Part shown: positions 46,929-58,451 of the stretch, piece by piece | Layout: the number at the start of each line of letters is the position of its first letter | Position numbering within the stretch: position 1 is the first letter of the stretch | NCBI RefSeq assembly: GCF_014196345.1 | Contig: NZ_JACIDN010000006.1 | Location: forward strand, 62,001 to 126,000 | Direction of reading: 5' to 3' | Length of the DNA stretch: 64,000 nucleotides | Origin: Methylobacterium brachythecii | Lineage (GTDB): Bacteria > Pseudomonadota > Alphaproteobacteria > Rhizobiales > Beijerinckiaceae | Notes under the pieces: model-generated | The model's input: the letters and a program-made list of their open reading frames with translations, nothing else | Told to the model about the DNA's origin: nothing | Databases searched by the model: none | Position numbers and translations under genes: made by a program

Positions 46929-49421
46929 TCACGTCCCCCGCGGCTTGGCGCGCCGGGTCGGCGCTTCCGAGAGCGGGTCCTCCGGCCAGGGGTGGCGGGG
47001 ATAGCGCCCGCGCATCTCCGAGCGCACGGCCGCCCACGACCCCCGCCAGAAGCCTGGCAGATCGCGCGTGATCTGGATCGGGCGCTGCGCCGGCGACAGC
47101 AGGTGCAGAACCAGCGGCACCCGCCCGCCACCGAGGCTCGGGTGCCGGTCGAGGCCGAAGAGCTCCTGCACCCGGACTGCCAGGACCGGCTCCGGCCCCG
47201 ATTCGTAGTCGATCGGAATGTGCGACCCCGTCGGCACCTCGAGATGCGACGGCGCTTCCGCGTCGAGCCGCGCTCGCAGGTTCCAGGGCAGCAGCGCGTC
47301 GAGCGCCCGGCCGAGATCGTCGGCGGTGACGGCGTCGCGCCCGGTACGCCCGACGATCGCCGGCGCCAGCCACTCCTCCGCGGATCGGGCGAGCGCCTCT
47401 TCCGACAGGTCCGGCCAGTCGCCCGCCTCGGCCGCCCGCAGGAACCGGACTCGGGCCAGCCACTGCCTCTGCCCCGCGCTCCGCGGCAGGCGGTCGAGCC
47501 CCAGCCCGGCCAGCCCCCGTGCGAGAATCCGCGCCGAGGCTTCGTCCGGCGGAACGGGCAAGGTGCGCTCGTCCAAGACGACCGCTCCGAGCCGCCGCCC
47601 GGTGCGCGCCCTGAGTTGGCCGGAGACGTCGTCGAAGGTGGTCGTCGTGCTCACCGTGATCATGACGGACGCGATCGCGCGAATCTCCTCAGGATCGATC
47701 GCAGCGGCGGCCAGGATGCGCGCCGAGCCGGCGCTTCCGGCCAGGTCGGCGACGACGATGAAAGGCTCTCGGGCGAGCGCGCTGGCCGGATCGAGCTGAC
47801 CGGCGCGGCCCTGGACCATCACATACGCCCCGTCCTTGCCGCGCGACCGCGCGATCCGATCGGGATAGGCGAGCGCCAGGAGAGAACCGGGCCGCGACAG
47901 GATTTCCGCCGTCAGATCAGGGCCTTGCGGGGCGAGACCGGCCCGTTCGGCCTGCCGGGCCCAGCCCTCCGCGAGGCGCCGCATGTCCGCCGCCCGGCCG
48001 CCGCGCTCACGCGAGAACCGCTCCACGCGCTCCGCCAGGTCGACACCGTCGCCGCCGAGGCCACGCTCGACCAAAACTGCAGCCAGATCAGCGGCTTGGC
48101 GCGCAGCGCCGACGCCCGCGGCCGTGACCACCATCCGAGCGAGGCGCGGCGGCAGCGGCAGGGCGCGCAGGGCCTGCCCGGTCGGAGTGATCCGCCCATC
48201 CTCGTCGAGACCGCCGAGACGGGTCAGGAGGGCTCGCGCCTCCGCGAGCGCCGGGGCCGGCGGCGGGTCGAGAAAGCGCAGCGTCGTCAGATCCTTGACG
48301 CCCCAGGCGGCGCAATCGAGCACCAGGCCCGAGAGGTCGGCCGCAAGGATTTCGGGCCGCGTGAACGGCTCCAGCGCGCCCGTGCCCGCCTCCGCCCAGA
48401 GCCGCCAGCACACCCCCGGCTCGGTGCGTCCGGCGCGGCCCCGGCGCTGGTCCACCGAAGCACGCGAGGCGCGGGCGGTGACGAGACGGGTGAGGCCGTT
48501 GCCGGGCTCGTAGACCGGCACCCGAGAGAGGCCGGAATCGACAACGATTCGAACACCTTCGATGGTCAGCGAGGTCTCGGCGATGGAGGTCGCCAGCACC
48601 ACCTTGCGCCGTCCCGGCGGCGGCGGCGAGATCGCCCGATCCTGCTCGCTCTGCGACAGCGCGCCGTAGAGAGGAGCCACGTCCGTTTCCGAGCCGACGC
48701 GGCCTTCGAGGCGTTCGGCGACCCGGCGAATCTCGGCCTGCCCGGGCAGGAAGGCCAGCACCGAGCCGGGGTCGGCCCTGAGGGCGCGCAGGATCGCCTC
48801 GGTGACGGCATCCTCGATCCGCGTATTGGGGTCGCGATCGAGATGGCGCGTCTCGACCGGATAGGCCCGGCCCTCGGATTCGATCACCGGCGCCTCGCCG
48901 AGGAGCCGCGCCACGCGCGCCCCGTCGAGGGTCGCCGACATCACGAGCACCCGCAGTTCCTCTCGCAGACCTCCTTGCGCATCGAGCGCCAAGGCGAGGC
49001 CGAGATCGGCATCGAGGGAGCGCTCGTGAAACTCGTCGAACAGCACCGCGCCGACGCCCGATAATTCGGGATCGTCGAGGATCATGCGAGAAAACACGCC
49101 CTCGGTGACGACCTCGATCCGGGTTCGGGCAGAAATCCTGGAGCCGAGGCGGACGCGTAAGCCCACCGTCTCGCCGACGCTCTGGCCCAGCGTCTTCGCC
49201 ATCCGCTCGGCAGCACCACGCGCGGCGAGCCGGCGCGGTTCGAGCAGGATGATCTTCTGGTCGGCGAGCCAGGGCTCTTGGAGCAGGGCGAGCGGCACCC
49301 GCGTCGTCTTGCCGGCGCCGGGCGGGGCGACGAGCACGGCCGCGCTCGACACGACCAGCGCCTCGCGCAGTTGCGGCAGGACGGCGTCGATCGGCAGGGA
49401 GCTCGTTGGAGGCAGGGACAT
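46929..49421 (-). CDS. hrpB: ATP-dependent helicase HrpB
   Basis: An 830-residue DEAH/DEXH-type RNA helicase-like protein. Walker A APPGAGKTT (32-40), Walker B DEFH (129-132), motif III SATLDG and the QRRGRAGR motif are present. The long C-terminal region matches the HrpB-specific domain (SQLRARTGRRLGAVVLDERTLPV; HPWPEDP near the end). Cellular role is not well known. It precedes DUF805 in the same direction. Confidence 0.95.
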   Translation of the reverse strand: MSLPPTSSLPIDAVLPQLREALVVSSAAVLVAPPGAGKTTRVPLALLQEPWLADQKIILLEPRRLAARGAAERMAKTLGQSVGETVGLRVRLGSRISARTRIEVVTEGVFSRMILDDPELSGVGAVLFDEFHERSLDADLGLALALDAQGGLREELRVLVMSATLDGARVARLLGEAPVIESEGRAYPVETRHLDRDPNTRIEDAVTEAILRALRADPGSVLAFLPGQAEIRRVAERLEGRVGSETDVAPLYGALSQSEQDRAISPPPPGRRKVVLATSIAETSLTIEGVRIVVDSGLSRVPVYEPGNGLTRLVTARASRASVDQRRGRAGRTEPGVCWRLWAEAGTGALEPFTRPEILAADLSGLVLDCAAWGVKDLTTLRFLDPPPAPALAEARALLTRLGGLDEDGRITPTGQALRALPLPPRLARMVVTAAGVGAARQAADLAAVLVERGLGGDGVDLAERVERFSRERGGRAADMRRLAEGWARQAERAGLAPQGPDLTAEILSRPGSLLALAYPDRIARSRGKDGAYVMVQGRAGQLDPASALAREPFIVVADLAGSAGSARILAAAAIDPEEIRAIASVMITVSTTTTFDDVSGQLRARTGRRLGAVVLDERTLPVPPDEASARILARGLAGLGLDRLPRSAGQRQWLARVRFLRAAEAGDWPDLSEEALARSAEEWLAPAIVGRTGRDAVTADDLGRALDALLPWNLRARLDAEAPSHLEVPTGSHIPIDYESGPEPVLAVRVQELFGLDRHPSLGGGRVPLVLHLLSPAQRPIQITRDLPGFWRGSWAAVRSEMRGRYPRHPWPEDPLSEAPTRRAKPRGT

Positions 49422-49507
49422 CGCCGCCGCTCGTGACGCGGAAACGGGGCCGGCGCAACAGAAGGGCCTGGAGGCGCGGTCACCGTCCCCGAAGGGCCGG
49501 CCCGCCC

Positions 49508-50191
49508 TCAGCCGCTACGCGACCGGACACCTGCCAGGAAAAGCGCCACGGCGGCGCGGCGCCGTTTCTCCTGGGCCACCGGATCGACCGTGATGCCGTA
49601 AAGCGCCTGTTTCGAGCTGCGGCCGAGGATGAGGTTCAGAAACAAGTCGGCGGCGATCTCGGTATCCTCGACCCGGATCTGCCCTTGGGCGGCAAGCACG
49701 TCCAGGAGACGCGCGACGGCGCGCACGCCGCGCAGCCAGCCCTCCTCGTAGGCGAGCTTCGCCATCTCGGGAAACTGCAGGGCCTGAGCGGCGATGCAGC
49801 GCGTGAGCGCGGCCGCGCCCGGCTCCTGCGAGCGTGCGAGCAGGCTGCGGCTGAGATCGTCGAGCACGGCCTCCGCGCCACCTGGCTTGGCCTGCAGGGC
49901 CTGGGCTTCGGCTGCGCTCAGAGGCGCGAGCCATTCGCGGATTCGCTCGTCCAGGATCGCTTCGAACAGCGCCCGCTTGTCGCGGTAGCGCGCATAGAGG
50001 GTCGGCTTGCTGACGCCCGCGGCCTCGGCGACCGCGTCGATCGACGTCGCGTCGAAGCCGCGCTCCATGAAGAGCTGCGTCGCCACCTCGACGATGCGCG
50101 CCTCGCGACGGGCTGCTTCCTCCCGCGTCGGGCGTCCACCGCCGCCGCGCTTCGGCGGCTCCTTCGCATCGGCGGTGGCCGACTGCGTCAT
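49508..50191 (-). CDS. TetR-family repressor of the divergent efflux operon
   Basis: A 227-residue regulator. The N-terminal helix-turn-helix (EARIVEVATQLFMERGFDATSIDAVAEAAGVSKPTLY) spans about residues 28-70; the C-terminal helical region senses the ligand. The ATG at 50191 has AAGGAG eight bases upstream. It is divergent from an EmrAB-type pump with a clear palindromic operator between them, so it very probably represses that pump. hrpB follows on the same strand 86 bases later. Confidence 0.9.
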   Translation of the reverse strand: MTQSATADAKEPPKRGGGGRPTREEAARREARIVEVATQLFMERGFDATSIDAVAEAAGVSKPTLYARYRDKRALFEAILDERIREWLAPLSAAEAQALQAKPGGAEAVLDDLSRSLLARSQEPGAAALTRCIAAQALQFPEMAKLAYEEGWLRGVRAVARLLDVLAAQGQIRVEDTEIAADLFLNLILGRSSKQALYGITVDPVAQEKRRRAAVALFLAGVRSRSG

Positions 50192-50232
50192 CGAAAAATC
50201 TCCTTGTCGCCCGAGCCGATCGGGCGTATTGC

Positions 50233-50249
50233 AACGATACCGTATCGTT
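50233..50249. promoter_or_regulatory. TetR operator between tetR-like and emrA-like genes
   Basis: AACGATACCGTATCGTT is a perfect 8-base inverse pair around a central C. It lies in the 77-base gap between two divergent genes, 20 bases before the emrA start, the usual site for a local TetR repressor. Confidence 0.75.
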
Positions 50250-50268
50250 TCATTAATGCCTAGCGCCG

Positions 50269-51465
50269 ATGAAACCGTTGCCCAGCGATAATCCTCCCGC
50301 CCCCGCCATGCCAGAGTCGACTCCACCGACACAGATCCCGGCTCCAGCCGCCGTGCCGGCGCGCAAGCGCCGCAAGGGTCGGGTCGTACTGATGCTCATT
50401 CTTCTGGCCGCCATTGGCGGCGGCGGAAGCTATGGTTGGCACTGGTGGACCATCGGCCGCTTCCTGGAAACGACCGAGGACGCCTACCTCCAGGCCGACA
50501 AGGTCTCGGTCGCCCCGCGTATCGCAGGCCATGTCGCCGAGGTGATGGTCGGCGACAATCAGCCGGTGAAGCCCGGCGACGTGATCGCACGGCTCGACGA
50601 CCGCGAATACCGGGTGGCGCTCAAGCAGTCGGAGGCGGATGTCGAGAAGAGCCGGGCGCAGATGCTCGCGACGGCCGCCGCCATCCTGCAGCAACAGGCC
50701 CAGATCCAGTCGGCAAAGGCCGAGGTCGACAACACCGTCGCCGCCCTCGACTTCGCCACCAAGGAATATGCCCGCTACCAGAACCTGCTGCAGACCGGCT
50801 CCGGCACGGTACAGCGCCAGCAGCAGGCGGATGCGGACCTTCGCCAGAAGAAGGCTGCGCACGACAAGGCCATCGCTTCTCTCGATTCCGCGAACAAGCA
50901 GGTCGAGAGTTTGAAGGCGCTGGAGGCCAGCATGAAGGCCACCCTCGAAGGTTCGCAAGCCAAGCTCGAGCAGGCGCAGCTCAACCTCAGCTACACGACG
51001 ATCACCGCGCCGATCGAAGGCGTGGTCGGCGATCGCTCTCTGCGGGTCGGGCAGTTCGTCTCGGCCGGCACCGGCCTGCTCACCGTCGTGCCGATGGGCC
51101 GCGACATCTATCTCGTGGCGAACTTCAAGGAGACCCAGACCGGCGAGATGGTGGAGGGCCAGCGCGTGACCTTCACCGTCGATGCGCTCGGCGACCACGC
51201 ATTCGGCGGCCGCATCCAATCCTTCTCACCCGGCACCGGCGCCCAGTTCGCGCTGCTGCCGCCGGAGAACGCCACCGGCAACTTCACCAAGGTCGTGCAG
51301 CGCGTGCCCGTGCGCATCGCCCTCGATGCCGGCGACCCGTTGCTCGCACGCCTCCGACCAGGCCTCTCGGTCGAGGCGACGGTACACCTCCAGGACCCGA
51401 TCGAACGGGTTCCCGACCGGCGCAAGCCCGTCCCGGCCCTCGTCAGCGAGGCGCTGCCGCGATGA
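50269..51465 (+). CDS. HlyD/EmrA-type membrane fusion protein
   Basis: A 398-residue periplasmic adaptor. A short cytoplasmic Pro-rich tail leads into one membrane helix (VVLMLILLAAIGGGGSYGW, about 44-62). A biotinyl-lipoyl half (DAYLQADKVSVAPRIAGHVAEV), a long coiled coil (SEADVEKSRAQ...LEASMKATLEGSQ) and the second lipoyl half (IEGVVGDRSLRVGQFV) follow. It links the EmrB-like transporter to an outer-membrane channel, which is not encoded here. Overlaps emrB-like gene by four bases. Confidence 0.93.
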   Translation: MKPLPSDNPPAPAMPESTPPTQIPAPAAVPARKRRKGRVVLMLILLAAIGGGGSYGWHWWTIGRFLETTEDAYLQADKVSVAPRIAGHVAEVMVGDNQPVKPGDVIARLDDREYRVALKQSEADVEKSRAQMLATAAAILQQQAQIQSAKAEVDNTVAALDFATKEYARYQNLLQTGSGTVQRQQQADADLRQKKAAHDKAIASLDSANKQVESLKALEASMKATLEGSQAKLEQAQLNLSYTTITAPIEGVVGDRSLRVGQFVSAGTGLLTVVPMGRDIYLVANFKETQTGEMVEGQRVTFTVDALGDHAFGGRIQSFSPGTGAQFALLPPENATGNFTKVVQRVPVRIALDAGDPLLARLRPGLSVEATVHLQDPIERVPDRRKPVPALVSEALPR

Positions 51466-53039
51466 GTGCTGCCGCGACGGCCATCGTCGCGCCGGAACGA
51501 GCTTCCGCCCGCGATTGGCTGGCGGTGTTCGGCGCCATCCTCGGCGCCTTCACGGCGATCCTCGACATCCAGATCACCAACGCCTCGCTCGCCGACATCC
51601 AGGGCGCGCTCGGGGCCTCGACGGAAGAGGGAAGCTGGATCTCGACCGCCTATCTGATGGCCGAGATCATCGTGATCCCGCTCACCGGATGGCTCGCCTC
51701 CGTGATCGGGCTGCGCCGCTACCTCGCCGTGAACACCATGCTGTTCACCGGCTTCTCGCTCGCCTGCGCGTTGTCGACCTCGCTCGGCCAGATGATTCTT
51801 TTTCGCGCCGGCCAGGGCTTCACCGGCGGCGTGCTGATCCCCACCGCCATCGTCATCGTGCGCACCCGGCTCTCGAAGAGCCAGCAGCCGATCGGCATCG
51901 CGCTGTTCGGCCTGACCGCGACCTTCGCCCCGGCCATCGGCCCGACGGTGGGCGGCTGGCTCACCGACAACCTGTCCTGGCACTACATCTTCTATCTGAA
52001 CCTGATCTTCGGACCGCTCGCCGCGGCGATCCAGCTCGGCGCCTTCGACAGTGTCCCGGCCCGTTGGAGCGAACTCCTGAAAGGCGATTGGATCGGCATC
52101 GGATTCATGGCCACCGGCCTGCCGGCGCTGACCTTCGTGCTCGAGGAGGGCCAGCGGAAGGACTGGTTCGGCTCGCCGATCATCGTCAAGGCGAGTTTGC
52201 TGGCAGCGGCCGGCATCATCGGCTTCATCATCCGCGAGCTGATGGCCGAGCGGCCCTTCATCAACCTGCGGGTCCTCGCCAACCGCTCGGTGGGCGGGGC
52301 CTGCCTGCTGATGACCGTGCTCGGCGCGGTCTCCTTCGGCTCGATCTACATCATCCCGGTCTATTGCGCGCAGATCCAGGGCTACAACGCCCAGCAGATC
52401 GGCTACGTGGTGATGTGGTCGGGCCTGCCGCAGCTCCTGCTGTTCCCGATGATGCCGCTGATCATGCGGACCTTTGACGCCCGGCTGCTGGTGATCGCGG
52501 GGGCGCTATTCTTCATCGCAAGCTGCTGGATCAATGTCGGGCTGACGCACGATGTCGGGGTCGACCAGCTGATCCTGCCGCAGCTTTTGCGTGCCATCGG
52601 CCAGCCGCTCTTCGTCATCCCGCTCTCGCAGCTCTCGACGGTGGGCCTCGGACCCCGCGACACGGCGGATGCCTCGGCCCTGTCGAACATGATGCGCAAT
52701 CTCGGCGGCTCGATCGGCATCGCGATGCTCTCGACCATGATCGACCGGCGCGAGCACATGCATTTCTCGGTGCTCGCCGAGGCCATCACCGTGAACGCCA
52801 CGCGGACGCAGGAACGCCTCGCTGCCCTGGTCGCGGGCCTACACGGGCACATCGCCGACCCGCTCGCCGCCAAGGGCGTGGCTGTCGGCATGCTGGCACA
52901 GCAAGTCCGCCGAGAGGCCTACGTCATGGCCTATGCCGACGGGTTCTGGCTCGTCGGCGTTAGCCTCGTGCTCAGCCTCGCCGTCGTCGCCCTTCTGAAG
53001 AAACCGCAGAGGTCCTCGGCACCCGTCGAGGCCCACTGA
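51462..53039 (+). CDS. EmrB/QacA-type DHA2-family MFS efflux transporter
   Basis: A 525-residue 14-helix drug:proton antiporter of the DHA2 group. The typical motif LDIQITNASLADIQGALGAS is in helix 1, followed by WISTAYLMAEIIVIPLTGWLA and the antiporter motif C-like region GLTATFAPAIGPTVGGWL. ATG at 51462 overlaps the adaptor's stop codon (ATGA). With the adaptor gene it forms an EmrAB-type tripartite pump under the TetR-like repressor; the drug range is not known. Confidence 0.94.
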   Translation: MSAAATAIVAPERASARDWLAVFGAILGAFTAILDIQITNASLADIQGALGASTEEGSWISTAYLMAEIIVIPLTGWLASVIGLRRYLAVNTMLFTGFSLACALSTSLGQMILFRAGQGFTGGVLIPTAIVIVRTRLSKSQQPIGIALFGLTATFAPAIGPTVGGWLTDNLSWHYIFYLNLIFGPLAAAIQLGAFDSVPARWSELLKGDWIGIGFMATGLPALTFVLEEGQRKDWFGSPIIVKASLLAAAGIIGFIIRELMAERPFINLRVLANRSVGGACLLMTVLGAVSFGSIYIIPVYCAQIQGYNAQQIGYVVMWSGLPQLLLFPMMPLIMRTFDARLLVIAGALFFIASCWINVGLTHDVGVDQLILPQLLRAIGQPLFVIPLSQLSTVGLGPRDTADASALSNMMRNLGGSIGIAMLSTMIDRREHMHFSVLAEAITVNATRTQERLAALVAGLHGHIADPLAAKGVAVGMLAQQVRREAYVMAYADGFWLVGVSLVLSLAVVALLKKPQRSSAPVEAH

Positions 53040-53142
53040 CCCTGTCCTGCCCCGATCGCGCGGTCTCCCTAGCCCGCGTGATGGACGGCCGGTCCGCGCA
53101 CCGCCCCCTCGCGCGGATCGGCCGTTTCGTTTCAGAGAGCCT

Positions 53143-55437
53143 TTAGCCGCCGATGTCGAAGGCGGCCAAAGCGGCCATGTTGACGAGGTCGGCATCGGTA
53201 GCGCCGAGCGGAACGATCTGCACCGGCTTGTCGAGCCCGACGAGGATCGGACCGAGCACCATGGCTCCGCCGAGTTCCTGCAGCATCTTCGTGGAGATCG
53301 AGGCCGAGTGGAAAGCCGGCATCACCAGCACGTTGGCCGGCTCCTTGAGGCGGCTGAACGGGTAGTAGCGCTGCATCAGCTCGCGATCGAGGGCGACGTC
53401 CGCCGCCATCTCGCCCTCGTAGGTGAAGTCGAGCTTCATCCCATCGAGGATGCGGACCGCCTCGCGCACCTTCTCCATCCGCTCTCCCTTCGGATGCCCG
53501 AAGCTCGAGAAGGAGAGGAGGGCGACGCGCGGCTCCGTGCCGAGCTTCCGCGCGGCGCCGGCGGCCTCGATCGCGATCTGCGCGATCTCCTGCGCATCCG
53601 GCATCTCGGTGATCGCGGTATCGGCGACGAGCACCGTGCGGCCGCGTGCGAAGACGGCCGATAGACCGATCACGCGGTGGCCGGGCTTCGCATCGATGAC
53701 ACGGCGAACGTCCTCCAGCGCCAGCGAGTAGTTGCGGGTCGCACCCGTCACCATCGCGTCGGCATCGCCGAGGGCCACCATGGTGGCGCCGAAGACGTTG
53801 CGGTCCTGGTTGATCAGCCGGTGGCAGTCGCGCGGGAGATAGCCCTGCCGCTGCATGCGCGCGTAGAGGTGCTCGGCATAGTCGTCGTTCCGCTTCGAGA
53901 GCGAGGCGTTGTGGATCTCGATGTTGTCGCGCCGGTCGAGATCGATGCCCGCAGCCGCCGCATTCGCTTTCACGCGATCCTCGCGCCCGACCAGGATCGC
54001 CGTGCCGAGGCCCTGGTTGGCGAAGGAGACGGCGGCGCGGATGACCAGTTCTTCCTCGCCCTCGGCGAAGACCACGCGCTTCGGAAACTTGCGCACGCGC
54101 TCGAAGACACGGTTGAGCACACCGGCCACCGGGTCGCGCCGGGCCGAGAGCCGGTCGCGATAGGCCGCCATGTCGTCGATGGGCTTGCGGGCGACGCCCG
54201 TGTCCATCGCCGCCTTAGCGACGGCCGGCGGCACGGTGTGGATCAGGCGCGGATCGAACGGGACTGGGATGATGTATTCGCGCCCGAAGCGCGGCCGGCT
54301 GCCCTGGTAGGCGGCGGCGACCTCGTCCGGCACGTCCTCGCGGGCGAGAGCCGCGAGCGCCTCGGCCGCGGCGATCTTCATCTCCATGTTGATCGCGGAT
54401 GCGCGCACGTCGAGCGCGCCGCGGAAGATGTAGGGGAAGCCCAGCACGTTGTTGACCTGGTTCGGATAGTCCGAGCGGCCGGTGGCGACGATGGCGTCGG
54501 TGCGGATCTGGCCGACCTCCTCGACGGTGATCTCGGGGTCGGGATTCGCCATCGCGAAGATGATCGGGTTCGGCGCCATCGAGGCGATCATCTCGGCCGA
54601 GAACGCCCCCTTGACCGAGAGACCGAACACGATGTCGGCGCCTTGCATGGCCTCGGCCAGCGTGCGCTTGTCGGTCGGCACCGCATGGGCCGACTTCCAC
54701 TGGTTCATGCCCTCGCGGCGGCCCTCATAGACGACGCCCTTGGTGTCGCAGAGGATCACGTTCTGGTGGCCGAAGCCCATCGCCTTGAGCAGCTCGATGC
54801 AGGCGATGCCCGCCGCACCCGCGCCGTTCACGACGAGCGTCGCCTTGCCGATGTCGCGGCCCGTCAGGTGTAGCGCGTTGAGGATGCCCGCCGCGGCGAT
54901 GATCGCGGTGCCGTGCTGGTCGTCATGGAAGACCGGGATGTCCATCAGCTCGCGCAGGCGCGCCTCGATGATGAAGCATTCGGGAGCCTTGATGTCCTCG
55001 AGATTGATGCCGCCGAAGGTCGGGCCGAGGAAACGCACCGCGTTAATGAACTCGTCCGGGTCCTCGGTGCCGACTTCGAGATCGAAGGCGTCGACGTCGG
55101 CGAAGCGCTTGAACAGCACCGCCTTGCCTTCCATCACCGGCTTCGAGGCCACCGCGCCTCGGTTGCCGAGGCCGAGGATCGCCGTGCCGTTGGAGATCAC
55201 ACCGACGAGGTTGCCCTTGGCCGTGTAGTCGTAGGCCTTCGACGCATCCTCCGCGATGGCGAGCACGGGCACGGCGACGCCGGGCGAATAGGCGAGCGAG
55301 AGGTCGCGCTGCGTCGCCATCGGCTTCGTCGCGATGACCTCCAGCTTGCCGGGACGGTCGCCCGCGTGGAAGGCCAGCGCCTCCTCCTCGGTGAAGGTCG
55401 GGCGCTTGCGCGGCTGGGCGGGCTTGCTCTCGGTCAT
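53143..55437 (-). CDS. maeB: NADP-dependent malic enzyme with phosphotransacetylase-like domain
   Basis: A 764-residue enzyme decarboxylating malate to pyruvate. The N-terminal malic domain (~25-165; [34 protein letters not shown]) and NAD(P)-binding domain ([16 protein letters not shown]) come first, then a C-terminal phosphotransacetylase-like domain from about 430 ([23 protein letters not shown]), a common regulatory addition in proteobacteria. I chose the second ATG (55437), eight bases from AGAGGA, over the first, which abuts it. It diverges from mutS. Confidence 0.94.
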   Translation of the reverse strand: MTESKPAQPRKRPTFTEEEALAFHAGDRPGKLEVIATKPMATQRDLSLAYSPGVAVPVLAIAEDASKAYDYTAKGNLVGVISNGTAILGLGNRGAVASKPVMEGKAVLFKRFADVDAFDLEVGTEDPDEFINAVRFLGPTFGGINLEDIKAPECFIIEARLRELMDIPVFHDDQHGTAIIAAAGILNALHLTGRDIGKATLVVNGAGAAGIACIELLKAMGFGHQNVILCDTKGVVYEGRREGMNQWKSAHAVPTDKRTLAEAMQGADIVFGLSVKGAFSAEMIASMAPNPIIFAMANPDPEITVEEVGQIRTDAIVATGRSDYPNQVNNVLGFPYIFRGALDVRASAINMEMKIAAAEALAALAREDVPDEVAAAYQGSRPRFGREYIIPVPFDPRLIHTVPPAVAKAAMDTGVARKPIDDMAAYRDRLSARRDPVAGVLNRVFERVRKFPKRVVFAEGEEELVIRAAVSFANQGLGTAILVGREDRVKANAAAAGIDLDRRDNIEIHNASLSKRNDDYAEHLYARMQRQGYLPRDCHRLINQDRNVFGATMVALGDADAMVTGATRNYSLALEDVRRVIDAKPGHRVIGLSAVFARGRTVLVADTAITEMPDAQEIAQIAIEAAGAARKLGTEPRVALLSFSSFGHPKGERMEKVREAVRILDGMKLDFTYEGEMAADVALDRELMQRYYPFSRLKEPANVLVMPAFHSASISTKMLQELGGAMVLGPILVGLDKPVQIVPLGATDADLVNMAALAAFDIGG

Positions 55438-55604
55438 CGGCATTTCCTCTTATGGTGCCGGGCCTAGCGCCCATGGGGACTGGGCTCAACCAAGACTTTC
55501 GACGATGCTTACCGCGGCACTCGACGGAGCCGCGCGAGCCGTTTCCCCAGCCGAGACGTTGCAAACGCCTGATTCAGCCGATCGCGTCTGCTAAGCTCGG
55601 CCGC

Positions 55605-58367
55605 ATGAGCCGCCATGCCGTGCGATCCACGCCCTCCGACCCGCACGCGAAGGCCGGCGACGTCGTGACACCCAAAGAGCCGACATCGTTCGACCGCGCC
55701 GGCGCGACGCCGATGATGGCGCAGTACCTGGAGATCAAGGCGGCCAATACCGACTGCTTGCTGTTCTACCGGATGGGCGACTTCTTCGAGCTGTTTTTCG
55801 AGGATGCCGAGATCGCCTCGCGGGCGCTGGGCATCGTGCTCACGAAGCGCGGCAAGCATGCGGGTTCCGAGATTCCGATGTGCGGCGTGCCGGTGGAACG
55901 GGCCGACGACTATCTCAGCCGCCTGATCGCGCTCGGCCACCGCGTCGCCGTCTGCCAGCAGGTCGAGGACCCGGCCGAGGCCAAGAAGCGCGGGCCGAAA
56001 TCGGTGGTGCGGCGAGAGGTGCAGCGCCTCGTCACCCCCGGCACCATCACCGAGGACCGGCTGCTCGATCCGGCCCGGGCCAACCTGCTCCTCGCCATCG
56101 GCCGCCGAAAGGTGTCGGAACACGCCCACGCCTACGGGCTTGCCGCGTTCGACATCTCGACGGGCCGCTTCTCGCTGAGCGAGGTGGCCGACGGTGCGCT
56201 CTCGGCGGCGATCGCGCGTTACGAGCCGCGCGAGATCGTGCTGTCCGAGGCAATCCATTCCGATCCGGCCCTGGCTCGGCTCTGGCGCGATACCTCCGCG
56301 GCCGTGGTTCCGCTGGCCCAGGCCGAACTGGAGCCGGCCTCCGCGGAGCGGCGTATCCGCGAACAATTCGGCGTGGCGACCCTGGATGGCTTCGGCCAAT
56401 TCAGCCGAGCCGAGATCGCGGCGGCCGGCGCGGCGCTGCTCTACATCGAGCGCACGCAGATCGGCACCCGCGTCCCCCTCTCGGCACCGAGCCGCGAGGC
56501 GAGCGGCGCGACCCTGTCGATCGATGCGGCCACCCGCGCCAATCTCGAACTGACCCGCACGCTCTCGGGCGACCGCAAGGGCAGCCTGCTCGACACGATC
56601 GACCGCACCGTCTCGGCGGGCGGTGCACGGCTGCTCGCCGAGCATCTCGCTGGCCCGCTGACCGATCTCGAGGCCATCGGCGGCCGGCACGCGGCGGTGG
56701 CCTATCTCGTCGGCGAACCGAGTCTGTGCGGCCCCTTGCGCGACGCGCTCGCCAGCGCACCGGACATCGCCCGCGCCCTCACGCGTACCGGGCTCGGCCG
56801 GGCCGGTCCGCGCGATCTCGCGGCCCTGCGCGACGGGCTCGACGCGGCGGCGCGGATCGCCGACAGACTCGCCGAGCCCAAGGACGCGCCGAGGCTGCTG
56901 AAGGAGATCGGCGAGCATCTCGCCGGAGTTGATACAGGCCTCGTCGCCGAACTCGCGGCAGCTTTGGCCGACGAGCTTCCGCTCAACCGGCGCGACGGCA
57001 ATTTCGTCCGCGCCGGCTATCATGCCGAGATCGACGAGGCGCGCAAACTCGGTCGCGATTCCCGGAAGGTGATCGCCGCCCTTCAGGCCCGCTACGCCGA
57101 AGAATCCGGCTGCCGCACGCTGCGGATCAAGCACAACAACGTGCTCGGCTTCTATATCGAGGTGCCGCAGGCGGTGGGCGAGGCTTGCCTCAAGGGCCTG
57201 ATGAAGGACTTCATCCACCGCCAGACCATGGTGGACGCCATGCGCTTCACCAGCGTGGAGCTGGGCGAGCTGGAATCGAAGATCGCCGGAGCCTCCGACC
57301 GCGTCCTCGCCATGGAGGGCGAGGTTTTCGAACATCTGGCCAGCCTCGTGCTCGCTCAGACCGAGGTCGTCGCGGGTGTCGCCGAGGCCTTGGCCTCCCT
57401 CGACGTCACCGCGAGCCATGCCGAACTCGCCATCGAGCTGGACTGGGTGCGGCCCCGGCTCGACGAGAGCGTGGCCTTCACCATCGAAGGCGGCCGCCAC
57501 CCCGTCGTCGAGGCGGCCCTGCGGCGCGGGGGCGAGCCCTTCATCGCCAACGATTGTGACCTCTCCGGCAAAGAGAGCGGACGCATCCGTCTCGTCACCG
57601 GCCCGAACATGGGCGGCAAGTCGACCTTCCTGCGCCAGAACGCGCTGATCGTCGTGCTGGCGCAGATGGGCGCGTTCGTGCCGGCGCGCTCCGCCCATCT
57701 CGGCCTCGTCGATCGGCTCTTCTCCCGCGTTGGGGCGGCGGACGATCTCGCCCGCGGGCACTCGACCTTCATGGTGGAGATGGTCGAGACCGCTGCGATC
57801 CTGAACCAGGCGACCCGGCGCTCCCTCGTCGTCCTCGACGAGATCGGCCGCGGAACCGCGACCTTCGACGGCCTCTCGATCGCCTGGGCCTGCCTCGAGC
57901 ACCTGCACGAGACCAATGGCTGCAGGGCTCTCTTCGCCACGCATTTCCACGAGTTGACGGCGCTGTCGCAGCGCCTGACCCGGCTCGACAACGCGACCCT
58001 TCGCGTCACCGAGCATCGCGGCGAGGTCGTCTTCCTGCACGAGGTGGTGCCGGGCATCGCCGAGCGCTCCTACGGCTTGCAGGTCGCGCGGCTCGCCGGC
58101 TTGCCGAAGGCGGTGGTAGCCCGCGCCGGCGCCATACTGAAGGGCCTGGAAGCCTCCGAACGAGACCGGCCGACCCGCCGCAGGATCGACGACCTGCCGC
58201 TCTTCGCGAGCCTCGCCGACGCGCCGCCGCCCGAGCCGGCGCAACCCGTCCCGGTCGATGAGGGCATCGGCGCGCTCGTGGACGAACTCGACCCCGATGC
58301 GATGACCCCGCGCGAAGCGCTCGACGCGCTCTACCGCCTCAAGAAGGAGCGCGCCCGCAACGCTTGA
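55605..58367 (+). CDS. mutS: DNA mismatch repair protein MutS
   Basis: A 920-residue mismatch-binding ATPase. The mismatch-binding FxE motif is in [11 protein letters not shown] near residue 60. The Walker [10 protein letters not shown] is near 665-673, followed by the [12 protein letters not shown]alker B/Q region and the TH of ATHFHEL. The C-terminal ~50 residues ([12 protein letters not shown]) are the usual dimerisation tail. The ATG at 55605 begins the first MutS-like residues; the long frame upstream is not MutS. mutL is not present. Confidence 0.97.
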   Translation: MSRHAVRSTPSDPHAKAGDVVTPKEPTSFDRAGATPMMAQYLEIKAANTDCLLFYRMGDFFELFFEDAEIASRALGIVLTKRGKHAGSEIPMCGVPVERADDYLSRLIALGHRVAVCQQVEDPAEAKKRGPKSVVRREVQRLVTPGTITEDRLLDPARANLLLAIGRRKVSEHAHAYGLAAFDISTGRFSLSEVADGALSAAIARYEPREIVLSEAIHSDPALARLWRDTSAAVVPLAQAELEPASAERRIREQFGVATLDGFGQFSRAEIAAAGAALLYIERTQIGTRVPLSAPSREASGATLSIDAATRANLELTRTLSGDRKGSLLDTIDRTVSAGGARLLAEHLAGPLTDLEAIGGRHAAVAYLVGEPSLCGPLRDALASAPDIARALTRTGLGRAGPRDLAALRDGLDAAARIADRLAEPKDAPRLLKEIGEHLAGVDTGLVAELAAALADELPLNRRDGNFVRAGYHAEIDEARKLGRDSRKVIAALQARYAEESGCRTLRIKHNNVLGFYIEVPQAVGEACLKGLMKDFIHRQTMVDAMRFTSVELGELESKIAGASDRVLAMEGEVFEHLASLVLAQTEVVAGVAEALASLDVTASHAELAIELDWVRPRLDESVAFTIEGGRHPVVEAALRRGGEPFIANDCDLSGKESGRIRLVTGPNMGGKSTFLRQNALIVVLAQMGAFVPARSAHLGLVDRLFSRVGAADDLARGHSTFMVEMVETAAILNQATRRSLVVLDEIGRGTATFDGLSIAWACLEHLHETNGCRALFATHFHELTALSQRLTRLDNATLRVTEHRGEVVFLHEVVPGIAERSYGLQVARLAGLPKAVVARAGAILKGLEASERDRPTRRRIDDLPLFASLADAPPPEPAQPVPVDEGIGALVDELDPDAMTPREALDALYRLKKERARNA

Positions 58368-58451
58368 GCGGCGCAAGACTGCCACGATGTTTGCGGATAA
58401 GGCCTTGTCGGGCCGTTTCCGCTTCGGGGGGGGCGCGCCCAGCGCGACCGT

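Noticed and set aside
49406..50263. A 285-codon open frame opposite the TetR-like gene
   Set aside because: It is the antisense of the repressor, whose helix-turn-helix and operator are clear on the other strand.
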